From an uncultured Alistipes sp. (lineage in GTDB: Bacteria; Bacteroidota; Bacteroidia; Bacteroidales; Rikenellaceae), in assembly GCA_947367255.1 (NCBI GenBank), contig CANBCZ010000017.1, positions 1 through 40,983 on the forward strand: 40,983 nt of DNA. The letters are read 5' to 3'. Under the pieces are notes generated by a model. It did no database searches and was not told where the DNA came from. It saw only the letters and a list, made by a program, of their open reading frames with translations. Within the stretch, counting starts at the first letter, position 1. Each line of letters opens with the position of its first letter. A program made the position numbers and the translations under genes. Of this stretch, positions 23,499 to 31,518 are shown piece by piece.

Positions 23499-23524
23499 TA
23501 TCTGTCTACCTGTTGCCTATAGGA

Positions 23525-24151
23525 TTAAGGAATATGCATAAATTTGTGGCTCTGGATAGAGATGCTCCACTTAGGGTTTGCCTTGGCGTACTCGACAATG
23601 CTCTGCATCATCTCGCCCGAGCGACTCCACTCCGGCTGCAGGTAGAGCAGGCAATCTTTGCCAACCTTTGCGGCATTTGCCTCCGCCCACTCAAAGTCCT
23701 CGGCTGTCTCGATAATAACCTTCAGCTCGTGAGCCTTGCCATAAGCCTCCTCCAAAGGTGGTTGCTTGCGCTTTGGCGAGAGACATACCCAGTCGAAGGT
23801 GCCACTGAACGGATGGCTGCCCGAGGTCTCGAGGAAGATCTGCAGACCCTCCTTCTTGAGCCTTGTGGTGAGCGGCTCGAGAGGGTAGAGCAGCGGCTCT
23901 CCGCCTGTAATGACGATAGACTGTGCGCGGCACTCTACGGCACGACGCACAACAATATCTATATTTGTCGGAGGGTAGAGCTTAGGGTTCCAAGTGTACT
24001 TTGCATCGCACCACTTGCAGCCGACATCACAGCCGCCGAGACGGATAAAGTATGCCGGTTTGCCGGTGTGAAAACCCTCGCCCTGAATGGTGTAGAAGTC
24101 CTCCACGAGCGGCAGCAGCTCGCCTCCTTGCAGAATATCGCTGTTACTCAT
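23525..24151 (-). CDS. queE: 7-carboxy-7-deazaguanine synthase
   Basis: A 208-residue minimal radical SAM enzyme that contracts 6-carboxy-tetrahydropterin to CDG in queuosine biosynthesis. FYTIQGEG is the family signature. Cys41, 45 and 48 (CDVGCKWC) hold the cluster. ITGGEPLLYP binds SAM. It overlaps hpt by 8 bases. No other queuosine gene is in the window. Confidence 0.93.
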   Translation of the reverse strand: MSNSDILQGGELLPLVEDFYTIQGEGFHTGKPAYFIRLGGCDVGCKWCDAKYTWNPKLYPPTNIDIVVRRAVECRAQSIVITGGEPLLYPLEPLTTRLKKEGLQIFLETSGSHPFSGTFDWVCLSPKRKQPPLEEAYGKAHELKVIIETAEDFEWAEANAAKVGKDCLLYLQPEWSRSGEMMQSIVEYAKANPKWSISIQSHKFMHIP

Positions 24152-24689
24152 TATCTACAACGTAAATATCCTTCAGGCTGCGACCAACCTGATCATAGTC
24201 AAGACCATAGCCGACAATAAACTCGTTACCGATCTCCATTGCCACATACTTTATAGGGCGCTGGTAGAGATACTTCTCCGGCTTGAAGAAGAGGGTACAT
24301 ACCTCAATGCTGCGAGGTGCAAGTGTCTGGAGGTAGCTGACCATATGGTCGATGCTGTGACCTGTCTCGACAATATCCTCGACAAGGATAATATCGCGGT
24401 CAGAGATATCGAAGTCGATACCGAGCTTCTGCTGTACATTACCTGTAGACTGTGTGCCTTGATATGACGAAACCTGAATGAATGTCACCTCGTTGGTAAA
24501 GTTTACCTTGCGCACAACATCAGCAAGGAAGACAAATGCACCGCAGAGCACACCGACAAAGATCGGCGGCTTCTTTGCATCTGCATAGTCGGCATTGAGT
24601 CTTTCTGCGACCTTCGCCACTGCGGCATCAATCTGCTCGGCAGGAATCATCACCTTGAAGGTGCGGTCGTTGAGTTTAATCTTCTCCAT
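24144..24689 (-). CDS. hpt: Hypoxanthine phosphoribosyltransferase
   Basis: A 181-residue purine-salvage enzyme transferring ribose-5-phosphate from PRPP to hypoxanthine or guanine. The PRPP loop DIILVEDIVETGHSID is clear, and the flexible loop SSYQGTQSTG and the LCGAFVF segment are in place. Length is normal. Translation of queE probably depends on it through the overlap. Confidence 0.93.
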   Translation of the reverse strand: MEKIKLNDRTFKVMIPAEQIDAAVAKVAERLNADYADAKKPPIFVGVLCGAFVFLADVVRKVNFTNEVTFIQVSSYQGTQSTGNVQQKLGIDFDISDRDIILVEDIVETGHSIDHMVSYLQTLAPRSIEVCTLFFKPEKYLYQRPIKYVAMEIGNEFIVGYGLDYDQVGRSLKDIYVVDNE

Positions 24690-24713
24690 TTTTTGGTTTG
24701 GTTAGCTGTGTTA

Positions 24714-25844
24714 CTACTCGTATCTGCCCGACTTGAGGCGGTTTACCTCATCTACGGTGAGGAAACGCCAAGCACCGCGCTTGAGGTTCTTCTTTGTAAG
24801 ACCGGCATAGTATACGCGGTCGAGCTTTGTCACCTGATAGCCAAGGTGCTCGAACATACGGCGCACGATACGGTTACGACCCGAGTGAATCTCTACGCCT
24901 ACAGACTTCTTGTCGTCCTTGAGCCACGAAATCTCGTCGAAGTATGCTGCACCATCCTCCAGATCGACGCCCTCGGCAAGGGTATCGAAGTCGGCACGGG
25001 TGAGCGGCTTGTCGAGAGTAACCTCGTAGATCTTCTTCTTCTTGAGTGACGGGTGGGTAAGTGTACGGGTGATGTCGCCGTCGTTGGTGAAGAGCAACAG
25101 ACCCAGTGAGTTCTTGTCAAGACGACCTACAGGGTAGATGCGCTCGGTGCAGGCACCGGCAACAAGCTCCATAACGGTCTTTGCAGCGTGGTCGTCCTCG
25201 ATAGTGGTTACATAACCCTTTGGCTTGTTGAGGATAAGGTAGACCTTCTGCTCGCCCTGAATCTTCTCGCCATTGAAGCGAACCTCGTCGCCCGGCATAA
25301 CCTTTGTTCCCAGCTCGGTAACAATCACGCCGTTTACGCTTACAAGACCCGCTGTGATAAGCTCGTCAGCCTCACGACGCGAGCAGATGCCCGACTGTGC
25401 CACGAAACGGTTGAGGCGAACCTCGCCGGTCTGCTTGTTAGGGTTGAACTTAGGGTAGCTCTTGCGCTCCTGTGTGCGTGGCTTGCCCTTGTAGCCGCCC
25501 TCGCTCTTGCCAAATGGCTTGCGAGAGTTGTTGCCACCGCTCTTGCCCTTATAGCCGCCCTCAGCACGACGCTCGAAAGGCTTCGAGTCGGTGCGCTTGC
25601 CAAACGGCTTTGACTCCGGACGGTTAGAACGAGATGGGCGTGCGCTACGCTCGCTGCGCTCTGTAGAGTACTCGTCACGCAGACGGTTGTCCTCAGTAAA
25701 ATGTGGGTTGTATGATGCGCGCTTTGGACGCGAGAAGTTGCGCTCTGAACGCTCTGTGCGCTCCTTTGGAGCAGCTGTTCGTACGCGCTTATCCTTTGCA
25801 AAACGCGAAAGTGTTGAAGTGTTCTCTGTGTTAAACTTTGCCAT
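24714..25844 (-). CDS. RluB/RsuA-type pseudouridine synthase with basic low-complexity N-terminus
   Basis: A 376-residue protein. Residues ~1-135 are a basic, Gly/Ser/Arg/Lys-rich tail with repeated KPFGK and EGGYKGK units. An S4 RNA-binding domain (VRLNRFVAQSGICSRREADELI) and the synthase domain follow; catalytic Asp is in GRLDKNSLGLLLFTNDG. RluB-type enzymes modify 23S rRNA. The long tail is common in Bacteroidota versions and may bind RNA. The frame reaches 25877, but MAKFNTEN at 25844 fits the promoter box at 25875 better. Confidence 0.9.
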   Translation of the reverse strand: MAKFNTENTSTLSRFAKDKRVRTAAPKERTERSERNFSRPKRASYNPHFTEDNRLRDEYSTERSERSARPSRSNRPESKPFGKRTDSKPFERRAEGGYKGKSGGNNSRKPFGKSEGGYKGKPRTQERKSYPKFNPNKQTGEVRLNRFVAQSGICSRREADELITAGLVSVNGVIVTELGTKVMPGDEVRFNGEKIQGEQKVYLILNKPKGYVTTIEDDHAAKTVMELVAGACTERIYPVGRLDKNSLGLLLFTNDGDITRTLTHPSLKKKKIYEVTLDKPLTRADFDTLAEGVDLEDGAAYFDEISWLKDDKKSVGVEIHSGRNRIVRRMFEHLGYQVTKLDRVYYAGLTKKNLKRGAWRFLTVDEVNRLKSGRYE

Positions 25845-25874
25845 AATAGAGTATCTCTTTTTATCTTTTGGACG

Positions 25875-25882
25875 CAAAGGTA
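25875..25882 (-). promoter_or_regulatory. -7 box of the pseudouridine synthase operon
   Basis: The minus strand reads TACCTTTG, matching TAnnTTTG, 30 bases before the 25844 start. The run rluB-type, hpt, queE, ftsB-like probably follows from it. Confidence 0.55.
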
Positions 25883-26052
25883 GTGAAATTTTTCGATTGC
25901 AGGTATAAAGAGTGATAAATATAACTCTTTATTCTACAAAATCGGCGATTTGTACAACTTTTATCGTGCTAAACTGCTGAAATTGCAACGACCTGCAGCT
26001 ATCCTAAGCACTACAAAATTATAAATTTTGTCGTTCTTTTCCAAATTTTGGC

Positions 26053-26060
26053 TACTTTTG
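26053..26060 (+). promoter_or_regulatory. -7 box directly before the MATE gene
   Basis: TACTTTTG matches TAnnTTTG but ends only 4 bases before the ATG at 26065. Transcription would start at or next to the start codon, implying a leaderless mRNA unless the true start is internal. A TTTTG at 26026-26030 is a possible, over-spaced -33. Confidence 0.4.
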
Positions 26061-26064
26061 CACT

Positions 26065-27378
26065 ATGAACAGAGAGATTTTTAGAATAGCCATACCAAAT
26101 ATCGTCTCGAACATCACCGTTCCGCTGATGGGTATCTTCTCGACAGCCATTGCAGGAAGATGTGGCGACAGCGCTGCCACTATCGGCGCACTCGCTATCG
26201 GTGTCTCGATATTCAACTTTATCTATTGGAACTGCTCGTTTATCCGTATGGGTACCAGCGGCATTACTGCGCAAGCCTTTGGTGCTAAGAACTTTACGAC
26301 AACTACGGCAATGCTTGTGCGTGCCGTGGGAATATCTGCTGTGCTGGGTGTTCTGATGCTGTTGTTGCAGTACCCGCTCGGGGAGTTGTCGCTCAGAATT
26401 ATGAACGGCAATCAGATAGTGTCGGACTACTTCTATGCCCGCATCTGGGCTGTGCCTGCCGGGATTATGCTCTTCGGTCTGAACGGCTGGTTTACGGGTA
26501 TGCAAAATGCTGTAATTCCGATGGTTACTTCGATTACTATCAATGTGCTGCATGTGCTGCTCAGTCTGTGGTTTGTCTTTGGTTTCGATATGGGCATTGT
26601 GGGCATTGCCTACGCATCGGTCGTGGCGCAGTGGAGCGGTATGACTCTCTCGGTGCTGCTGCTTGTGATATTTTTCAGAAAACATTTGCGACCTGTTACC
26701 CTTATGCAGGTGGTCGAGATGGGGGCTCTCAAGGAGTTCTTTGCCGTCAATGGCGATATAATTATCCGCACCTTCTGTATCGTTGCCGTCTATACATTCT
26801 TTACCGCCGCATCGGCTCGTATGGAGAGCGATATAGTGCTGGCTGTCAATACGATGCTGCTGCAGATGTTCACCCTCTTCTCCTATATGAACGACGGCTT
26901 TGCTTATGCTGCCGAGGCACTTACGGGAAGGTTTGTCGGGGCAAGAGATATCCACTCGCTCCGCCTCTGCATCCGTCGTTGCGTGGTGTGGGCTGTGGGT
27001 ACGGCTGTGGTCTGCATCGCTATCTATGTCGGCTGGTGGCAGGATATTATCGCAATGTTTGTCGGAGAGAAATCACAACTCGCTGATATATTGTCAGTTG
27101 CAGGAGAGTATATCGGTTGGGTTATCGCTATTCCGATAGCGGCTGCTCTGCCATTTTTGATGGACGGCATTATGGTCGGCGCAACCCTTACGCGCATACT
27201 GAGAAACTCTATGGTGGTCTCTACCGTCGCCTACTTTGCAATATACTACTCACTCCATCCGTTTATCGGCAATAACGCCTTGTGGTGTGCCTTCACAGCC
27301 TATATGGCTCTGCGCGGAGTCGCCCAATATTTTATGTCGGATAGACTGCAAATGGTGTATGGAAAGGCTGCGAGGTAA
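26065..27378 (+). CDS. MATE-family efflux transporter
   Basis: A 437-residue polytopic inner-membrane protein with about 12 hydrophobic helices. It begins MNREIFRIAIPNIVSNITVPLMG, the usual Bacteroidota MATE (DinF-like branch) start. The family exports cationic drugs or metabolites using Na+ or H+ gradients. The substrate is not predictable from sequence. It is monocistronic between divergent and following promoters. Confidence 0.9.
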   Translation: MNREIFRIAIPNIVSNITVPLMGIFSTAIAGRCGDSAATIGALAIGVSIFNFIYWNCSFIRMGTSGITAQAFGAKNFTTTTAMLVRAVGISAVLGVLMLLLQYPLGELSLRIMNGNQIVSDYFYARIWAVPAGIMLFGLNGWFTGMQNAVIPMVTSITINVLHVLLSLWFVFGFDMGIVGIAYASVVAQWSGMTLSVLLLVIFFRKHLRPVTLMQVVEMGALKEFFAVNGDIIIRTFCIVAVYTFFTAASARMESDIVLAVNTMLLQMFTLFSYMNDGFAYAAEALTGRFVGARDIHSLRLCIRRCVVWAVGTAVVCIAIYVGWWQDIIAMFVGEKSQLADILSVAGEYIGWVIAIPIAAALPFLMDGIMVGATLTRILRNSMVVSTVAYFAIYYSLHPFIGNNALWCAFTAYMALRGVAQYFMSDRLQMVYGKAAR

Positions 27379-27410
27379 TGGCATTTAGCTATTGACTAAC
27401 GGCTCAAAAG

Positions 27411-27443
27411 TTTTTGTTTTTAACAAAAAAGTTCGTATCTTTG
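27411..27443 (+). promoter_or_regulatory. Promoter of the HU-membrane protein/sigma-54 activator operon
   Basis: TTTTTG (27411-27416) and TATCTTTG (27436-27443) are spaced by 19 bases, very close to consensus. The start codon follows 21 bases later. Confidence 0.7.
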
Positions 27444-27464
27444 TGGGTTGAAAATTGTGAAACT

Positions 27465-28115
27465 ATGTTGGTAAGCGTTATAAACGACTATCTGAAGAGC
27501 AATCGTAGATTGGTTATTCCATCTTTCGGTGCCTTTGTGGTAAAGGGGGGTGGCGATATAATATTTTCCGAGCTGCTCAAGAGCGATGACGGCGTGCTGC
27601 GTGCGCTGCTTATGGAGCAGGGAATGAGCGAGATAGAGACCGCTGCAGCTATCGACCGCATGATATTCGAGGTGCGTCACGATTTGCAGGAGTTGGGTCG
27701 CTCGTTTGTGGTCGATTTGGGAACTTTCAGCCGCAATGCCGATGGCGTTCTGGTCTTTGAGAAGATTAAGCCTGAGCAGGTTATTATCCCTGCGGCAGCA
27801 GAGCCTGCAGAGCCGACAACACCTGTAGAGCCTGTTGTGCCTGTGCCTCCGGTTGTCGTTGTTCCGACACCTACAGAGCCTGTTGTGCGACCTGCTGCGC
27901 CTGTACGACCAAAGCAGGGTGCACATCGCAAGGTGGGCGGAGGATTTATAATGTGGATTGCGGGCATTGTCATAGCCGGTGCCCTCATTGCGCTGGGTTA
28001 TGGTCTGTTCTGTATGTGGAACAGCCCCGACCGCGACCTTGACGAGCAGATGGATGCACAGCGTATACCGATGATTCAGATACCAGCTGCAACAGCCGGT
28101 GAAAATGGTAATTAA
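27465..28115 (+). CDS. HU-like (CCDC81-type) domain protein with proline-rich linker and membrane anchor
   Basis: A 216-residue protein. Residues ~1-105 form an HU/CCDC81-like domain (YLKSNRRLVIPSFGAFVVK, then a helical part and VDLGTFSRNADGVLVF). A Pro/Val/Thr-rich linker (~110-155) follows, then one membrane helix (~168-190, FIMWIAGIVIAGALIALGYGLF) and a short polar tail. Bacteroidota HU-TM proteins of this kind may tether DNA or peptidoglycan-linked complexes to the membrane; the role is unknown. The start at 27465 is chosen because the promoter ends at 27443. The sigma-54 activator starts 6 bases later. Confidence 0.75.
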   Translation: MLVSVINDYLKSNRRLVIPSFGAFVVKGGGDIIFSELLKSDDGVLRALLMEQGMSEIETAAAIDRMIFEVRHDLQELGRSFVVDLGTFSRNADGVLVFEKIKPEQVIIPAAAEPAEPTTPVEPVVPVPPVVVVPTPTEPVVRPAAPVRPKQGAHRKVGGGFIMWIAGIVIAGALIALGYGLFCMWNSPDRDLDEQMDAQRIPMIQIPAATAGENGN

Positions 28116-28121
28116 TTGAAG

Positions 28122-29357
28122 ATGAGCAATACAAACAACAACATACTCTCTATAAAGCAACGATTTGGCATTATCGGCAACTCGGAGCTGCTTAACCGCG
28201 CGCTGGAGATTGCACTGCGTGTTGCACCAACCGACCTCTCGGTGCTCGTTACGGGCGAGAGCGGTGTGGGTAAGGAGTTTTTCCCTAAGATTATCCACGA
28301 CAACTCGGCACGCAAGCACGGTAAGTATGTTGCCGTGAACTGTGGTGCTATTCCTGAGGGTACTATCGACTCGGAGCTCTTCGGTCACGAGAAGGGTGCC
28401 TTTACAGGTGCTGTGGACTCCCGCAAGGGTTACTTTGAGGAGGCAGATGGCGGAACAATCTTCCTCGACGAGGTGGGCGAGCTGCCTCTCAGTACTCAGG
28501 TGCGTCTGCTGCGTGTACTGCAGACGGGCGAGTTTATCCGCGTAGGCTCGGCAAAGGTGCAGAAGACCAATGTGCGCGTCGTTGCGGCGACAAACAACAA
28601 TCTGCAACGAGCAATCTCGGAGGGTAAGTTCCGCGAGGACCTCTACTATCGACTCAATACAGTGCCTATTGCAGTGCCTGCGCTGCGTGAGCGACCGGAT
28701 GATATATACCTGCTCTTCCGTAAGTTTGCCTCGGATGTAGCGGTGCAGTATCGTATGCCGGCAATAGTCCTTGAGCCTGCGGCACGCGAGATGATTGAGC
28801 ACTATCCGTGGCCGGGAAATATCCGCCAGCTGAAGAATGTTGCCGAGCAGATTTCGGCTATCGAGCAGTCGCGCGAGATTTCGGCGCAGATACTCTCCAC
28901 ATACTTGGTAGAACAGCGCGGAGCTACAGCACCGAGCGTTGCGGGAGCTTCGTCATTTGACGATATGAATACCGAGCGAGAGCTGCTCTATAAGGTGCTC
29001 TTCGATATGCGTAACGACATCAACGAGATGAAGATGATGCTTCGCCAGCTGCAGGGTTATGGTGTGGGTGTGACACCTACGATGAGCCCTGAGCCAAAGC
29101 ATAAGGAGCTTGCGGGGCTACTGCCACAGCATCCGCATAATACCCCAAACAACCGACACGAGACGGAGTATGACTACGCTGAGGAGGTTATAGAGGAGCA
29201 GCAGGCTGTCCCTGCCACAAAGGCAGATATGCAGCGTGAGCAGATTATGCGTGCACTGCGTCGCAATGGCGGCTCGAGAAGGGCTGCTGCGGCAGAGCTA
29301 TTTATGTCCGAGAGGACACTGTACAGACGAATCAAAGAACTTGGTATAGAGGAATGA
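28122..29357 (+). CDS. Sigma-54-dependent transcriptional activator
   Basis: A 411-residue protein without an N-terminal sensor domain. The AAA+ core starts near residue 15: Walker A GESGVGKE, sigma-54 contact loop GAFTGA, Walker B TIFLDEVGE, and sensor motifs YYRLNTVPI and WPGNIRQLKN. After a linker, a Fis-type HTH ends the protein (GGSRRAAAAELFMSERTLYRRIKELG). It remodels RNA polymerase-RpoN at envelope or stress promoters. Lacking a receiver, it may be constitutive or controlled by partners. ATG at 28122 is preferred over TTG at 28116. It overlaps lptE by 4 bases. Confidence 0.93.
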   Translation: MSNTNNNILSIKQRFGIIGNSELLNRALEIALRVAPTDLSVLVTGESGVGKEFFPKIIHDNSARKHGKYVAVNCGAIPEGTIDSELFGHEKGAFTGAVDSRKGYFEEADGGTIFLDEVGELPLSTQVRLLRVLQTGEFIRVGSAKVQKTNVRVVAATNNNLQRAISEGKFREDLYYRLNTVPIAVPALRERPDDIYLLFRKFASDVAVQYRMPAIVLEPAAREMIEHYPWPGNIRQLKNVAEQISAIEQSREISAQILSTYLVEQRGATAPSVAGASSFDDMNTERELLYKVLFDMRNDINEMKMMLRQLQGYGVGVTPTMSPEPKHKELAGLLPQHPHNTPNNRHETEYDYAEEVIEEQQAVPATKADMQREQIMRALRRNGGSRRAAAAELFMSERTLYRRIKELGIEE

Positions 29358-29857
29358 AAAGATTGTTGATACTCCTTTGTGCGGCGGTGACACTGTTTGC
29401 TGCCTGCACGGTAAAATACTCGCTTTCGGGTGCATCTATTCCGCCCGATGCAAAGACCTTCAGCGTGGCATACTTTCCGAATAATGCTCCGATGGTTGCG
29501 CCTATCCTCAGTGCTACGATGACCGACGAACTGACACAGCGCTTTGCTTCACGCACAAACCTTGTGCAGGTGGAGGAGGGTGGTGACTTCGCCTTCGAGG
29601 GTGAGATTGTGGGCTATAGCTCGACCACTTCGTCCGTATCGAGTGGTGACTATGCGCTGCAGAACCGACTCTCGATAACTGTCAAGGTTAAGTTTACCAA
29701 CGCCATAGACGACAAGATGTCGTTCAATAAGAACTTCTCGGCTTATGCCGACTATGACTCTACAAAACTCCTGAATGAGGTTGAGAGCGAACTTATTCCG
29801 CAGATTGTGGAGCAGCTTGTGACCGATATTTTCCAGGCAGCAGCATCAAATTGGTAG
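29354..29857 (+). CDS. lptE: LptE-like LPS-assembly lipoprotein
   Basis: A 167-residue lipoprotein with signal and lipobox (MKRLLILLCAAVTLFAAC). The mature part begins CTVKYSLSGASIPPDAKTFSVAYFPN and keeps the LptE order (short strands, helix MTDELTQRF, ...EGEIVGY..., VKVKFTN). It would plug and support LptD in the outer membrane. In Bacteroidota it commonly follows the sigma-54 activator, as here. The name is a family assignment. Confidence 0.85.
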   Translation: MKRLLILLCAAVTLFAACTVKYSLSGASIPPDAKTFSVAYFPNNAPMVAPILSATMTDELTQRFASRTNLVQVEEGGDFAFEGEIVGYSSTTSSVSSGDYALQNRLSITVKVKFTNAIDDKMSFNKNFSAYADYDSTKLLNEVESELIPQIVEQLVTDIFQAAASNW

Positions 29858-29858
29858 T

Positions 29859-30287
29859 ATGGAGAGCGGACTGAAGACTATAGCAGCGATAGATGCGACC
29901 CTCTATCCGTGGTGCACAACCCTGCGCGCTGTAAAGTGTGCCGACTCACCGTTGCAGAACCTCCTTTCGACTGCTCGCGGAGTGGGACTGCTGCAGTTGG
30001 AGGGTGTAGATATCGAGCGCCTTACGGCTGTAAGCGATGCGGAGAAGATTAGTCGCTTCCTCAAGATGGACGATTATCGCATTGTTGCAGAGGATGGCGA
30101 GGTGGAGAACGAGGTCAAGATTGAGGCGGAGTTTGACGAGGATGATGACCTTGTAAGTGAGGAATTAGCAGAAATTTATGCAAAACAGGGGCTAAATTCG
30201 CAAGCTGTTGAAATATATCGTAAATTAAGTTTGCTAAATCCGAAAAAAAGTGCTTACTTTGCAGCTCAAATAGAAAAGTTACGATAA
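29859..30287 (+). CDS. Hypothetical protein with C-terminal TPR-like motif
   Basis: A 142-residue soluble protein. An acidic middle (EVENEVKIEAEFDEDDDL) leads to a TPR-like helix pair: SEELAEIYAKQGLNSQAVEIYRKL, then NPKKSAYFAAQIEKL. The N-terminal half (~1-60) is not recognised. It is one base after lptE and before secG, a conserved-looking position in Bacteroidota; an envelope-related adaptor role is only a guess. Confidence 0.7.
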   Translation: MESGLKTIAAIDATLYPWCTTLRAVKCADSPLQNLLSTARGVGLLQLEGVDIERLTAVSDAEKISRFLKMDDYRIVAEDGEVENEVKIEAEFDEDDDLVSEELAEIYAKQGLNSQAVEIYRKLSLLNPKKSAYFAAQIEKLR

Positions 30288-30306
30288 TTTAATAACATTT
30301 ATTGAT

Positions 30307-30657
30307 ATGTATACACTTTGTATTGTATTGGTACTTATCGCAAGCGTACTTATGGTGCTTGCAGTATTGGTTCAGAATCCTAAGAGCGGTATGGCTTCAA
30401 ACTTCGGTGCTTCAAACCAGGTTATGGGCGTTCGTCAGACTACCGACTTCCTTGAGAAGCTCACTTGGGGTCTTGCAGTAGCAATCTTCGTTCTGAGCCT
30501 TGCAGCAACTCTCGCTATGGATACTAAGCCTGCACAGAGCCCTGTAGCAGCAGAGGCAGCTGAGCTTGTAGAGGAGATGGCAGCACCTGCAGCAGATGTT
30601 GTAGTTCCTCAGGCTGAGGTTCCTGCAGCAGAGACAGAGGCAACTCCAGCAAACTAA
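30307..30657 (+). CDS. secG: Preprotein translocase subunit SecG
   Basis: A 116-residue protein with two membrane helices (~2-22 and ~56-75) separated by the family loop VQNPKSGMASNFGASNQVMGVRQTTDFLEKLTW. The C-terminal third is an Ala/Glu/Pro/Val-rich tail typical of Bacteroidota SecG. It supports SecYE during protein export and is the last gene before the terminator. Confidence 0.95.
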   Translation: MYTLCIVLVLIASVLMVLAVLVQNPKSGMASNFGASNQVMGVRQTTDFLEKLTWGLAVAIFVLSLAATLAMDTKPAQSPVAAEAAELVEEMAAPAADVVVPQAEVPAAETEATPAN

Positions 30658-30679
30658 TTTAGGTATTGCGATAAAGATT

Positions 30680-30708
30680 GGTCGGGTAGTAAATTACCCG
30701 ACCTTTTT
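30680..30708 (+). terminator. Rho-independent terminator of the secG operon
   Basis: GGTCGGGTA pairs with TACCCGACC around a 6-base loop, then TTTTT. It may also serve the convergent GT2-like gene. Confidence 0.85.
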
Positions 30709-30723
30709 CGGTTTTGGGGCGTG

Positions 30724-31518
30724 CTACTTTTGCCCCTTTGAGAGCTCCGACCAGTGGGTCGAACTGCTGATACTGCTCAGGTAGTATCTCTCCTCCTCGT
30801 CTAAATTGTTCGAATCGACATACCACGGCAGGTGGCGGATAAGGTATGGATATCCCGTCCTGAAGGTCAGATGGTATGCCGACGCCACACCCTTGCAAAA
30901 TGGGCGGTAGAGTGCAAATGTGGTATCTATCTGTGCGCGATAGAGTCCCAACTCGACCTGATTTTTCCAAAACTGACTCTCCCACTTGATGACCTTTGTG
31001 CGGTTGCTGTAGCACTCGGGCAGATCGTCTGTCCTGATGCCGAAGCCGACCTTCTGGCAGAGGGGGTAGTCGTTCATAACCTCGATAAATCGCTCCATAA
31101 AGTTGTCGGGGCAGAGTGGGTCTATCTCCATATCCGAATCGGTATAGACATAGTAGGAGCGCTTGAACAGGTCGTAGATGCCACTCTTCCACAGCGCAAG
31201 GTAGCCGATGTTCCTCTCGAGCCGAAAGACGCGATAGGGACAGCTGTCGTAGTAGTCGAGCAGTGGCGGATAGCTCGAGCAGTTGTCTATAATATATATA
31301 TTGGTATATCCGCGACACTCCAGCGAGGCAATAAGCCGCAACAGATAGCCCAATCGGTTGTAGTTGTTGATTACTATCGGTACCCGTTTATACTCTGTCG
31401 TAGCCACTCCGCAGAGGGTGTTCTGCACAATGCTGCAACCCATCTGCAACCTCGCCTCGGCACTCTTTATAAGGCGACGAACAGGCTTTGGGATAACTCT
31501 CTTTATACGCTCTCTCAT
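30724..31518 (-). CDS. Glycosyltransferase family 2-like protein
   Basis: A 264-residue protein starting MRERIKRVIPKPVRRLIK. The frame reaches 31611, but ATG at 31518 overlaps the upstream stop as ATGA. VPIVINNYNRLGYLLRLIASLECRGYTNIYIIDNCSSYPPLLDYY resembles the GT2 nucleotide-binding start, and VYTDSDMEID contains a DSD metal motif. C-terminal STHWSELSKGQK is short. It is coupled to the WbsX-like gene, so it probably acts in surface polysaccharide assembly. Confidence 0.78.
   Translation of the reverse strand: MRERIKRVIPKPVRRLIKSAEARLQMGCSIVQNTLCGVATTEYKRVPIVINNYNRLGYLLRLIASLECRGYTNIYIIDNCSSYPPLLDYYDSCPYRVFRLERNIGYLALWKSGIYDLFKRSYYVYTDSDMEIDPLCPDNFMERFIEVMNDYPLCQKVGFGIRTDDLPECYSNRTKVIKWESQFWKNQVELGLYRAQIDTTFALYRPFCKGVASAYHLTFRTGYPYLIRHLPWYVDSNNLDEEERYYLSSISSSTHWSELSKGQK

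Noticed and set aside
27420..28802. 460-residue minus-strand frame across the HU-membrane and sigma-54 genes
   Set aside because: It lies opposite two well-supported genes, is rich in Cys, His and Arg as antisense frames usually are, and matches no family.
30659..31318. 219-residue minus-strand frame overlapping the GT2-like gene
   Set aside because: It is an alternative frame of the same strand across a gene with GT2 motifs, and it also crosses the secG terminator.
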